64,000 bases of DNA from Rostratula benghalensis (Eukaryota; Chordata; Aves; Charadriiformes; Rostratulidae): positions 4,698,680 through 4,762,679 of the forward strand of contig VXAI01000046.1 of NCBI GenBank assembly GCA_013399305.1, read 5' to 3'. The notes under the pieces are model-generated. The model was not told where the DNA came from. It saw only the letters and a list, made by a program, of their open reading frames with translations, and searched no databases. Positions 1 to 12,100 of the stretch are shown piece by piece; the stretch's first letter is position 1, and each line of letters begins with the position of its first letter. Made by a program: the position numbers and the translations under genes.

Positions 1-34
1 CCCCTCGTCGCCGGTCCCCTCAGCGGAGGGCGAG

Positions 35-142
35 ATGCGGCCGCTGCCGTTGGTGCTGCTGCTGGCGCTGGGCCTGGGCCTGGCCGCGTCGCACGGCGAG
101 CACCGCCCCGACTACGACCGGGAGGCGCTGCTCGGCGGACAG
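35..142 (+). CDS. RCN2: RCN2 coding exon 1
   Basis: 36 codons. It carries the signal peptide (Leu/Ala core, likely cleavage near AAS-HGEH) and the start of the mature acidic N-terminus. The donor is CAG|GTGGGT at 143, phase 0. The 34 bases before the ATG are partial 5' UTR. Confidence 0.93.
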
Positions 143-3100
143 GTGGGTCCGGGGCCGCCCGGGCCGGGGAGGGAAGGCGCCCGGGGGCGGCGGGTTTGAC
201 TCCGGGTTGGCTCTTGCCGCAGGAGGAGGCGGAGGAGTACGCGCAGCTCAGCCCGGAAGAGCAGCAGAGGCGGCTGAGGGCCATCGTGAAGAAGATCGAC
301 TGGGACGGCGACGGCCTCCTCGCCAAGGGTAACGGCGGGCGGCCCCCGAGCTGGTTGAAGGGGGCAGGGGAGGGTGTGCGGTATGGCCGGGCGGGGACAG
401 CGCGCTGGCCCAGTGCCCGCGGGGAAGGAAGAGATGGGCTATCCCCGTGACAGAGCCGGCGGGGGATCTCCCTGAAAAAACACAACCACCCTCTTGCCCA
501 GCGCCTCAGAAATACCGACAGACTTTATAGAGAGCGTATCCCAGTCTCTCAGATTCCTGATTTATGTGGTGGAAGAAGTGAGGGCCGTCAGGAGCGTGCT
601 GGAGTAGGTAACGTGGGTAAGAACAATACTCCGGTGCAACTACCAGCTTCGTTCCTTGCACGTCAGCACCCACCTCGAATGAGCAGATTTCTGTGTTTGA
701 AATGCTCTTTCTGCAACTCAGAGAGCAAGTTTAAGAGAGAAAGTACGCTGCTGCCAAAGTGCTACTTCAATACTTGCTGACACAAAGTGACACCAAGGGA
801 TCATACACTCTTTTCATCACAATACAGTATCAAATGTCTCTTCCCAGACAGGCTTTTATCAGTCAAACTTGTGAACTCAATAGTAAAACCAGGCCCTTCC
901 TTTCCGTCCATCATCACGACAATCATTTTTTAACTCAATATGAAAATGTATTTTTGTTGTTGTGTTGTGATTTTGACAAAAAATCAGAAGCCTCTCACGC
1001 ACACATTCACAGAGCAAGTAGAATCTTTGTTCCAATGCCAGAACAGTGGGTATTTCATTAACCAACTAAGCATGCCCGAAGCATCTGTTGTCTCATTATT
1101 GGTCACTCTGGCCTAAACCATGACAACATGAAAGGACAAAATCCGGATTTAAAGACAAGATGAACCCTGTATCTCTTGAATGCCTTTCACTTTACATGCT
1201 GACACTAATCAACTTAGGACACTTACTTCAGTGTTTCTGCCTCTTGACTGCGTAGAGGTGAGATGGGATATAACTTTGGCAGGATGGCCAGTCCCTCTAT
1301 TAAACACCAGGCAGATCACAACGTGAAAGCTCCAAGGTCTATTGCAAAGTGTAGGAGTTACACCCATACTCAGTCCTCATGGTATATATTGCATCTGGTT
1401 CTCAGTCGAATGGAAACTTGCCTTCCCCTCGCTTCCCAAGGGAAAACTCAGAGCGGAATGTGTGTTTGCACTAAGAAACTTACAGTTTCAAAGCTTTGTC
1501 AGCTCAGTAACTTCTCAATGTATTGCAAAACACTTTTTTTGAGAACTTTTTACTTATTATTGGTACCTCAATATGGAGTGAGAGAAGATGTGATATATTA
1601 ATACCGCTTTTCTAATGTCAGCGCATAAAGTCTTTCTGATGAACGTTGCTGTGCTCAGATGCCTGTGCCTCATGCCCTAAATGCTGGGAAATATACCAAA
1701 TCCTACATTATAAACCCATCTCTAAGAAATCCTGTTGCAGCTTCTTGGAAGACAATGCTGTTTTTGTGCACAGGCCGCGGTAGTTACAAAACATGGTGTG
1801 CACACCTCCTGGTGTTCAATCAAATCACAGAATCTGTTGTAAAGTTGGTTCCTTTGGTAATACAAATTCACTACTCCAAAATACATTTTTAGAAATCTCT
1901 TGCTGCTTTTCAAGGATACACAAGTAAACCCAGTGAAGTTGTATGGACACTTCTGCCAAGAAGGACAGAATGAGATACTTTAGTATCTAAAAAATGCTAT
2001 AAGACTTCACAGCAAAGTAGTGATTTCAGTAGGATTTCTTTTTGTTAGTCATCATGACTTCAGTGCAGGATTTCAGCTGCATTGATACAACATTTTGCAA
2101 CACAGAGGAAGTTCTTTTCCCCTTCTGGCAATCTCAAAACGACTGGATCATAGTGAGAGAATATACTCTCCCAATCTTCTTTAAATGAAGTAACTTTAAT
2201 GTATCTCTGTGAATTCACCTGTATATTAAGCTTGCTTTCTTTTATCCGCATCCCTATAAAAACAGGTAGCTTAAAAGCATTTCCAAAATGGCTTGATTTC
2301 AGTCCTAAGTAAAGAGAAAATATCAGTTAATATTTTATTTTGGGTAATTAAGGCAATGGCAGTGTATTTAGGTTTATTTCAGTTTGTGGATTTTTCAAAA
2401 GAAATCCAAAACTGAAGGTAACAATGTTTTTTTGGGGGTCCAAAGTTATGTTAAGGGTTGTCTGTCTAAACCATATTCAGCATCATTTTCACAAAGCTCT
2501 GAAGAAGAAAGAAAAAGGTGAAAGGATTCTTCAGTGTTGGTCAGCTTCAGATTTGAAAAGCCGTGGCCACACAATCATTCCAAGCTGACATTCATGTCAG
2601 CAGCAACCAAAAGGAGCAGGCTTCCTGCTTCCATTGTTCAGGTCCCAGTGAGCTAAATGAGGGTTCTTTCTCAGCTGAAAACTAAAGAATCTTCCTTCTT
2701 ACAGGATAGGTCTTTATCGCTCCAGTTTGCTGTGCAGCTGCACAAACTCTACCTGGAATCACTTTTTTCCTGCCACTTTCCCCGTGCATCCAAGAGGGAC
2801 GCATCACACTTTTTCTGGCCTCACCAATATAAACCAGCGTAAAGGAACCATGTAACTCTAGCCTGAGGGTATCCATGAGGAAATGGGACTTCAAAAGGAG
2901 AACTGAAGGCTGTAGCTGTGATGTCTCATTCAGTTAAATTTTAAAAAGCCATAGCATAGAGGAAACAGATTGTTTTGCTTTAACTAACTATTTGCCTATA
3001 TACTTACATCTGAGTTGCAGAGTATATTCCAAACTGAATGGATCTGTGGTATCTTTACAGCTTTTCTAGTGCAGATGATTCTGATTTTTTTTTTTTTTTT

Positions 3101-6100
3101 TAATTTTATTATTTTTTTAATGATTTTCACAGATGAGCTGAGTTCCTGGATACAGCAGTCTTTTAAACATTATGTTACGCAAGAAGCTAAGCAACACTTC
3201 AACGACTATGACAGAGATGGTGATGGATTAGTGTCTTGGAAGGAGTATAATATGCAAATGTATGATCGTGAAATTGATTTTGATGAGAACACTGTCCTGG
3301 AGGATCAAGAAGAAGAATCATTTCGACAGGTAAAATGTTTCAGCATCGGTTTCTGTGAGCTGTTGGCAGAAGGCAGCAATGTTTGTTTATTGTGACAGAA
3401 GAAGATGGGTAGAGAAACCCTAGCAGCTGGCACACGTTTTAACACTTTCATCTATCTGAAATAGGGGAGTAATTAAAGGAAAGTAATGGTGTATTAAAGC
3501 TGCTGCCATCAAAACAAAGACAGAATGAAATGGTACCTCCCGCGTATCTTTTGCTGGCTGAGGAGAGTGTAAGTCTATTGACAGCCTTACCGCAGAGCAC
3601 AGTCTCTTGGTTGAAGATGATGGTCTCAGGACAAGACAACAATCTGTATTAGATTAGGTTTGTAGCCTCACCACTAGTGAGGGCCACTAGGATGGGTACT
3701 GGAGGTAAAGGAAATCCTTCAGCTCTTCAACCCCCTCTATTGCACTTTTTGGTTTATTTATCAAGTAGCCAGTGTTGGGGTATCAATATTGCCTGCTTTA
3801 GCATTTTCTGTCTCTTAGAGACCCACAGAGAAAGCAGTAGCAATTCAGACATTTTGAGCAATCCAAATGCAACTCTGATAGCTAAAACTACATGGATGAA
3901 CAAAAGAAATTATGGATTAATCGTACATATGAAAGCAGATACTAAGAGTGGAGAGGAAAGAGCAAGGAAGAGGCAAGGTAGAGGGAAGGTACGCCCAGAA
4001 TCACCACATAGCAAAACTTGTTTCCTTTCAAGTTACACATTTATAAGTACATGTAAATATTTCCCCAAAAGAGAATTGATAAATTTTAGACTATTCTGGC
4101 CTGAATTGGTTTTGTTGTTTATTTTTCATATGAGGATTGTTTTGACTGCTTTTAGTAAAATGGTAGCAAATAATGTAGAATGTTGGCCCAAATGAAGGTA
4201 AAATAGACACTGGGTAGAGGATTTTACACTGAAGAAACAAACTGTAAAGATTTGGAGGTCACTTAACTGAATAATTGCAAAGCTTTTCAATAAAACAAGA
4301 CTTTAAATGGAACTACCAGCCAAAATATTGATCCTACGTTCGAGATACTGCCATCCCAGATACAGGCACAGAGCTAGAACTGCTCACTGGTTTATGCTTT
4401 GCTTTGTTTGACTGCTTGCTAGGTTTTTCTGCTTACTGACTTCTTCAACGTATATTGCAAAAAGCAAAATTAGCAGCATTGTCCAGGCATTGCATGTCAG
4501 CCATCTTCAGCATTTTCCTTACTGTTGGAAATTGCTGATCCCACTTTAATCACTGCGGAAGAGTTACTCTACGGTAGTGATTTAAATGGACATCAAGTAA
4601 CACAGGGATTTACCAGGAGGTGGCAGCCTTGGTCATCACTTCTCAAAAAACCACTGACAAGTTTTTCTCTCAATAGTTCTTGTTGCAGTTTAGTGCTTTC
4701 TCTAATCAGTCTGTCTGAACTGCCTTCCTCTTTAAACTCCTGCCTGAGGTCAGCTTTTCTTTTGAAGTGCATTTAATTACCATGCAGAATAGTTAAGATC
4801 TTATACTTTATTTGTTATACACTGTATTAATCAAGTTAGTCTCATTTTGAGAAAAGTGACAATAAATAGGATATAAACTAGAAAATTACAACAATTTCAC
4901 ATGGTTATTTTTAAAGAATTTGTGGTCTCTGGTTTGTTGGCCCTCCCTTCTCCACATCATAGTCACACGGACGGCACAACACACTTAATCAGTCGTGGGA
5001 TTCCAAAGTTCTTACAGCTCCCATCACATGCAGTTTGAGTAGAGATCAGGTATCAGTGGTGTGGGTCTTTGTCTAGAGACTGTACACAATGAAGCAAACC
5101 CCCCCCCCCAAATTTGGCATGTTTGGAATACAGAAACAAGCACAAGACCTTCAGACATAAGAACTTGCCTGCTGATTGTGGATATTCTTTATTTTTAAAA
5201 GGCATACTAATATTAATACTTAAAACAGGTTGATAAGTGATTTTTCTTTGAAATCTGTTCAGATGTAACAGAGAGCAGCCTTGTGTCAAAGGAATCTGTC
5301 TAATCTCTCAGCTCTTAAAATGGCTTCAGAAAAGACATTTTACATGTATGGTATTTCAGGACCGCCTTTGAACTACAAACAGCCCTTGATATAAATGGGC
5401 TACAGATCCAGAAGGTTAAACATCCTGAAAATGTAAATTTTGGAATTTACAATGGCCACCATTAATTACAGTCATTGTACTCCACTAGGTTAGTTTGGGA
5501 ATTGGTGACTTTTAGAATAGGAAGCATGTATAAAGACAAAAATCCTCAGTCTTTTCATTATTTCCCTTTTGTGCTTTTGAAGCCTTGGCTAAGAGTGTGT
5601 TTTAAATGTTTCCTTAAATTGAAAAAAAAAGGAAGTTTTTACGTGATACTTCGAATAAAACTACCTCAATTAAAAGTGCTGTTCTTGTTGTTCTGGATGA
5701 AGTCTTTCTAGTGAAAACATAACATCAGTAGAATATGAGTAGGTAAAGTGAAACGATTAACGTTCTAATGAGCTTACAGCCAGCTACTATAATGTTGTTT
5801 TTCCTTTTCATTAAGTGCCCTAACTAAATCTATTTTCTAAGCTTCATTTAAAGGAGAAAAAACGTTTTGAAAAAGCTAATAGAGATGATGTCCCTGATCT
5901 AAATGTGGATGAATTTGTTGCTTTTGAACATCCAGAAGAAGTGGAGTATATGACGGTAAGATTTAGGAGCGTACCTTTAACAGCCTGTGTATACAGATGC
6001 AACACCTTTTAATGCATGTGCATTAAAATGCAAGCTCAGGAAGTGTGCTTTTGAGCAGTTTATGTGTATTGCTTTTACAGACCAAATTAAAAATTAGGTA

Positions 6101-9100
6101 ACGTGTTGTGGGTCCAGTACTGGAGTTCAGGAGCTGGAGCAGTAGTTCAGTGCTTTTCTTGGACATCTGTTCCAAGAATGATCCCAAACTTTTGGGAATT
6201 GGACTAGCATAGTTATTTCTAAACTCTGTTAGGTTGGAAATATATCAGTGAGATTTTAGCTTGAGCAAGTTTCATGCCTAGGTCAGAATTCAATTCTAGT
6301 TAGGGGGACTTACAGGAAAAATTTCCTTGTGCTGGAGAAGCACTGGTTACTCTCCTTAAAGGGACACAACAGTAACTTTTCTGGCCAAAAAAGAGCATTC
6401 AATCGCACCTGAAGCTTTAATATTGGCTGTACCGTGGTCAGAGTCTGGGGGGTTGTTCTTTCAGCCAGGAGCACTTTGTTGTTGGCCACCTGTCTTGTCA
6501 CTGCTGTGAGTGTTGATGTCTTTCCAGCTCAGAGTGACAGTTGACCCCAGTTAAAAGTACATTGGTGCCTCTCAGTAATAGAGGGAGCCCATGGTTTTGG
6601 TGGCTGCTGCTGCTGAGGAGGAGCACTGTGCACACAGAGCCTCTCTTGTGCTGCCAGAACTGTTGGTTATGGACAAACAAGAAAAGAGAGAACTACAAGG
6701 ATAGGCACGCTGCCTTCACTGCCAAACACAGGGCCAAAACCCCAACCAGTTTTCCTAACAGTTTCATGAAGTTGCAAAAATGCAAATTAGTGAATACATT
6801 GCATGAAAAAAGAAAAGTGCAATGAGATGGTATAGCTTTGTACAAATGGATGTTTGTCAGCCACTTGTACAATTTTGAATTTTGTTGAAGGATTTGCCTT
6901 TCAGATAACCAAATCTGCCTTTCAGATAGCCAAATCTTTTCATAAAACCCGACACACTAAGCTCTTAAGAAGCGATCTGGTTTGTTGCACAGGAACCAAT
7001 TACTGCACTAGTCTGCCTAAAACAGAAAAGCAGATTTGAAATGACCGTGTCATTACTTCAGAGAATACCTTGCTAGTCTAAAGTGACTTATTGCTGTTTC
7101 TCTTGATTACAAGTTGCTCATTTTCCACAAATTTCTATTTTGTTTTTTGTATGTATATAAAAGGACTTTGTCATTCAGGAGGCCTTAGAAGAACATGATA
7201 AAGATGGTGATGGATTTGTTAGCTTGGAAGAATTCCTTGGTGATTACAGAAGAGACCCAAGTAAGGAAAAAGGGTGGGGGCATGAAAGAAGGAATAGAAC
7301 AAAAGCCTATGAAATGGACTGGATTGTATGCACCTTTACTTTCAGCTTTTTCCACTTCCACCTACAGGTTCTGAGTAGCATTATCCTGTCTTTCAGGATC
7401 ATTCATTTTCCTGGTGCCAGGCTCAGTAGGTCATTATTTCAGTCAGCCCTGTATGTGGTACTGTTTGTGTGGAGCCCATTCCACTGTTTCCTTGCAGGTT
7501 ACTTCTTGTTTTTCTCAAGACCAAGGCACACCCCTCATTGTTAGGTGAGCAGCTGAAATAAGATGCCCTTTTGCTCACTGAACGCATCTGCCAAACCAGC
7601 CATTGTGAATGTCAGGCTAAACTTCCCTGGGCTTTATCAGCTTAAGGAGGCAGCTGTCAGCCTTGCATTAGAAGGACTGAAGCAGTGTGTGTTTTAAGAG
7701 AGGTGGAGGGGAAGTGTAATTAGTCTATTCACTGCACCAGATAACAGAAACCCTTCTGCTTTCACTTTTTGTTTTTTCTCCACTCTTGCAGTTCCTTAAA
7801 CTTGCTCTATTCCTTCTTTAACAAGTAAAAGGACACTCACCTGGTGTTTATCAATACTTTTTTTCTAGCTATGTTGCACTGTTTGGATGTGCTACAAGAT
7901 AGGGCAAGTAACTCCTCTAGTTCCAAAAACACAAGTAGCTTGAGGCATGTGGAAAGCCTGCTTGGTCATTAGCAGTGCTATTTTTTATGTGTGGAGTGGC
8001 ATAAGAAGTTCCATCTAAACATGAGGAGAAACTTCTTCCAGAGCACTGGCAGAGGCTGCCCAGGGAGGTGGTGGAGTCTCCGTCCCTGGAGACATTCAAA
8101 ACCCATCTGGACGCATTCCTGTGCAACCTGCTCTAGGTGGACCTGCTTTGGCAGGGAGTTGGACTAGATGATCTCCAGAGGTCCCCTCCAACCCCACATC
8201 ATTCTGTGATTCTGTGATCCTCTCTAGGGAAAATGTTTAACCACATGAGGATCTGGAGAAATAGGGGAACAGTCAGTTTTTCTTCACACAAATCAACCAC
8301 CGGGATTTTCACCTTTTATAACCATCTTTGTTTGGCAGAGCCAGTAAAAACACTAGATCTCTGATGCAATACACCCTTCTTTATCTTCTTCCTGCTCTGT
8401 CTTGGAAAAAGCTTTTCCAAGCCAGTCTATCCAAAGTGGTTGAAAAGGAGTGAAGTTGTTGCTGGAGTCCTTGCAGTAATAGAGGAGATAACAGTTTTGT
8501 CATTAACACTTTTAAGCAAAAATTCAGCTATAATTGTAGAAACTACTTTGGCTTTTTTTCCAAGTGGCCATCTCTTCTGCAGAGAGTGTTCCTGCAGCAC
8601 CCTTAAAAATGACTCATAGTGGGTCCAGTTTCATCATTGTCTGGTGTCTCTGGGCAGCAGTGTGTGGTGAATTGTGACATTAAGGGAAAATCTACTAGTA
8701 AACTAGATGTTAGAATGGAAGGAGAGAGAGGCTTTACTCTCTTTCTTCTTTTATAACAGAAACCTAATTATGTTTAAACATTTATCTGCTTCTGATGCTT
8801 TTGGCTTCCATAAGATTTAAGAAGTCTTAGTATCTGTTCATGCTAGTCTGCAGCATCTAGCAGTTTGACGCACTGCTTCTAAATGTCTTAAAGAGTTAGA
8901 GACAAGTTTAAGATCGCTGGCTGGGTTGCAGGATGCAATACCAGTGCATAAGGAAAGTAAAAATCAAGTATGCAAATAAAGAAAAGCAGTAAATAGAATT
9001 GCTTTGGATATATTCCAGGTGGTTTAGGAGAAAACCAAAAAAAATTATAGACCGTGAATTAATTTGAAAGCCTGCAGTTTTGGCCTCAGTCTGTTGAGGC

Positions 9101-12100
9101 TGCACTGATCCAGAGCTCTGCCTTCTCTGTTGCGGATGAACCTTCCTTCATGTTAAAGCAAGGGAACAGACAGTAAAATGTTACTGGAAAATTCATGTGG
9201 CCCTAGAATGTCATAACCCCCTATAACGCAAAACACTAGTGATCTACCTACTTCTTGGGGATATTATAATGAGCAGTTCAATTGATGGTAACCCTTCACT
9301 TTAATGGCCACTTAGTTCAACTGAAAATTTACGATCTTAAGATTACCTTAGCTTTAAATTCTGTTTTAATCTATACAAGTATTTTTTTTCATATGTAGAC
9401 AGATGCATTTATTTAATGTATTGGGTCTAGCCTGTCTCAATTTCTTTTGCCTTTGTTTAGTGAAACCACTTTTGTGGTATACTTCATGAAATCAAGTTAA
9501 TTTGCTTAGGAGAAAACGTGAAAACATCTGCTTTAAGGTAAAGAGTGGCTTTAAACTTGACAAATGTATCTTACCAGCTGCAAGGGAAGATCCAGAATGG
9601 ATACTCGTTGAGAAGGATCGGTTTGTGAATGACTATGACAAGGATAATGATGGAAAACTCAACCCTGAAGAGCTGTTGTCTTGGATAGTACCTAATAATC
9701 AGGGCATTGCACAAGAGGAGGTATGTGTTTTGACTGCTCTTTGACTGCTCTTTGACTGCCTTAGTAGTTGAAAAAGAATGCTCAGTTGATCTTTGCATAT
9801 ATTTTTAACCTTTGTTTTCAGTTTGACTAAGAATGCATGTCCTTTAACTGCATTAGGTAAACTTGAAGTTCCTGTTAATTGTATGAATGCTTGTCAATTA
9901 ACACAGTGCTTTTCTACATGTTTCGATAGCTCCTCTGCTTTGCCCTAAGGGTACAGCATTTTAATCAGTTATTTTTGAGTTAGTGTAGGTAAGTATAGTA
10001 AGATAAACTACTAAAAGATGTTATTTACTGAGTGTAAGTTTGAAAACAAAAATTGATCGTGATTCTTCTAAGTGGATAAATCACCATAATTTGTAGAACT
10101 AAAAAATTCTATTTTCATAAGTACAAGAAAATGGAAGTATTCTATGATTCAGGATGCTGTAATGCAAGCTTTAGTGATGATCATTAAAATGGTTTAATCA
10201 GGGGGAGAATGCCATAATAGGTTTAAGTGGATTATGATTTTAGCTGTCTTTAGTTTTTTGTAGCAGCACTGAGTGTCCCAGAACAGCCTGTTTTAGTCAG
10301 CAGAGAGGATTCCCGCCTTTCCGGTACCATCTTTTTAATCTTGTCCAAGTCTCTTTCCTTTGCACTGGAGGATTTTGGTGTTGAGAATGGCAGGAGCATC
10401 AGCTCTTCCCGTGTCTCCACAATTCCTGGTGAAGAGAGGAGACGCTGTGTGTCGCACAGCAAAGCCCATCTGCTGTGTTGGGGCCACCTCGTTTCTGAGG
10501 TCCCACCTCAGCCTTTTTCAGCTCAGGTGGTGACAGAGAAAGCAGGGTGGCCAGCACAGCCCCGCCTGTGCTCTTATCTAACCTTGTAGGAAGCCAAGCT
10601 GCTGATGTGCTCTCACAGTATATTTTTGTAAATGTGGATCTGTAAGGGCTTTGCACAGACTTTTTTTAACATCTGACTCTTGAGTGAGGTTGGTTTGTGC
10701 TTCACGGAAACAGCCCAGCTCGAACGGAGGTGAATTCTATGTGGTGGTGAGTCCCTTCACACCTGTGTTGGTTGGGATGTTTTTAGCAGTTCTTCACTAT
10801 TGATTCAAATTTTTGCTTACTGCATGGCCTTGCTGTGGTAATAGCTCAATTCTGCAAAGAATTTTTTAAAAATTTTTTTTTTGTAATGTGCTGTATTTTT
10901 ATTCAGTTAATATAAGAGATTGACTTAAGTCGTCAACTGGTGTTGGAAAGCTGAAAACTGCAGTTTCATTTTGGCTTTGCACAATGACTTGACAACCCTG
11001 GTAGCTAAATAACATAAAAGTAGAAAAATTACTATACGTTCCATCACCAGGAATTGATCTGTGTTTACCAAGGTGTTTTCTGACTAATCTTTTGGCTTTT
11101 GGCATGCAGAGTGCTTTAAAAATCTGCTTGGCTGTCAGTAGCCCTTGTTAGTTTTATGAGTCCTTTTTGGTGATGCAGTCAGCTTAAACGTAAGTCATAT
11201 TTCATTTTTTAAAAAAGTCACTAAGCAGTTTTATGAAGCCAAACTGATTGGCAAAAGTAGGAACAGAAGGATTCTCCAGATCACTGTATTTGTGGATGTT
11301 CAGCAAATAAAACCAAAAGCCGTGTAACACGAGGACTCCTCTCTTTCTCAGCAATAACAGGTTCCCTAGAGCTGCTGTACCAACTTGTTAGCTTTGAGCT
11401 AGGGAATACTTCTGAATAAGCTACAAGTAAAATACTCTGCGATTACTTTTCTGGTTTACTGCTGAACTTCCCTCCTGTTACAGTGTATAAATAAGCAAAA
11501 ATCTGACAATTGTTTTAACTTGCAGTTTGATTTGACATGATCATCATGGTTTAGTATTTTAAAGGTTTTTCAGAAAAGAAAGCTTTTGCTTTCATGAAAT
11601 GAGGGAAAACACGAATTACTACCCAAAGTTGAAATTCCTATCATAGATGTCTTATCTCATCCACTGCTGGTTTCCAGTTACATTTTAATCATTTATTACA
11701 GCCATGGAACTTTTTTTTTTTTTGCAAATCATAAGTACTTGCTGAGTATCCAGCTGCAAACCTCTATCCCTACTTTTTAATTATTTTTTATTATTATTGT
11801 TATGAATATGCACTCGTGGTGGAAAAGCAAAGAAATAAAAACTGTCTTTGCGCAGTAGCTGCCTCCTGAGTGCCTACAGCTTAACCTGGGAGCTGTAACC
11901 CGTGCTTGTGGTGTCAGCCAGAGGGTAAACAGCTGACAGAAGTAACTGGTGTGCACTTCTGAAAGAGGGTGCTCAATTTGAAGGCTCTGTTGGCTCAGAT
12001 CCTAGTTGAGGGTCCCACACGTCAAGGATTCTCGCTGTGGTGGGTGTCATTCAGTGCTGAAGGCCAGGAGGGTCCCGCTGGAAACGCGAGGTCTCTGGCA

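Larger units (their letters stand above)
1..450. promoter_or_regulatory. RCN2: CpG island over the RCN2 5' end
   Basis: The first ~450 bases are very G+C rich and dense in CpG, then composition drops sharply to AT-rich intron after about 470. The island covers the visible 5' UTR (1-34), exon 1, intron 1 and exon 2 of RCN2. This is typical of a housekeeping-type promoter and fits the broad expression known for RCN2. The transcription start and core promoter are probably cut off by the left edge. In human the neighbour upstream of RCN2 is SCAPER on the opposite strand, so a shared bidirectional promoter is possible, but nothing of it is visible here. Confidence 0.8.

Noticed and set aside
3677..4195. 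172-codon plus-strand open frame in RCN2 intron 3
   Set aside because: No recognisable domain, composition like the intron, and it does not join in phase to RCN2 exons through good splice sites.
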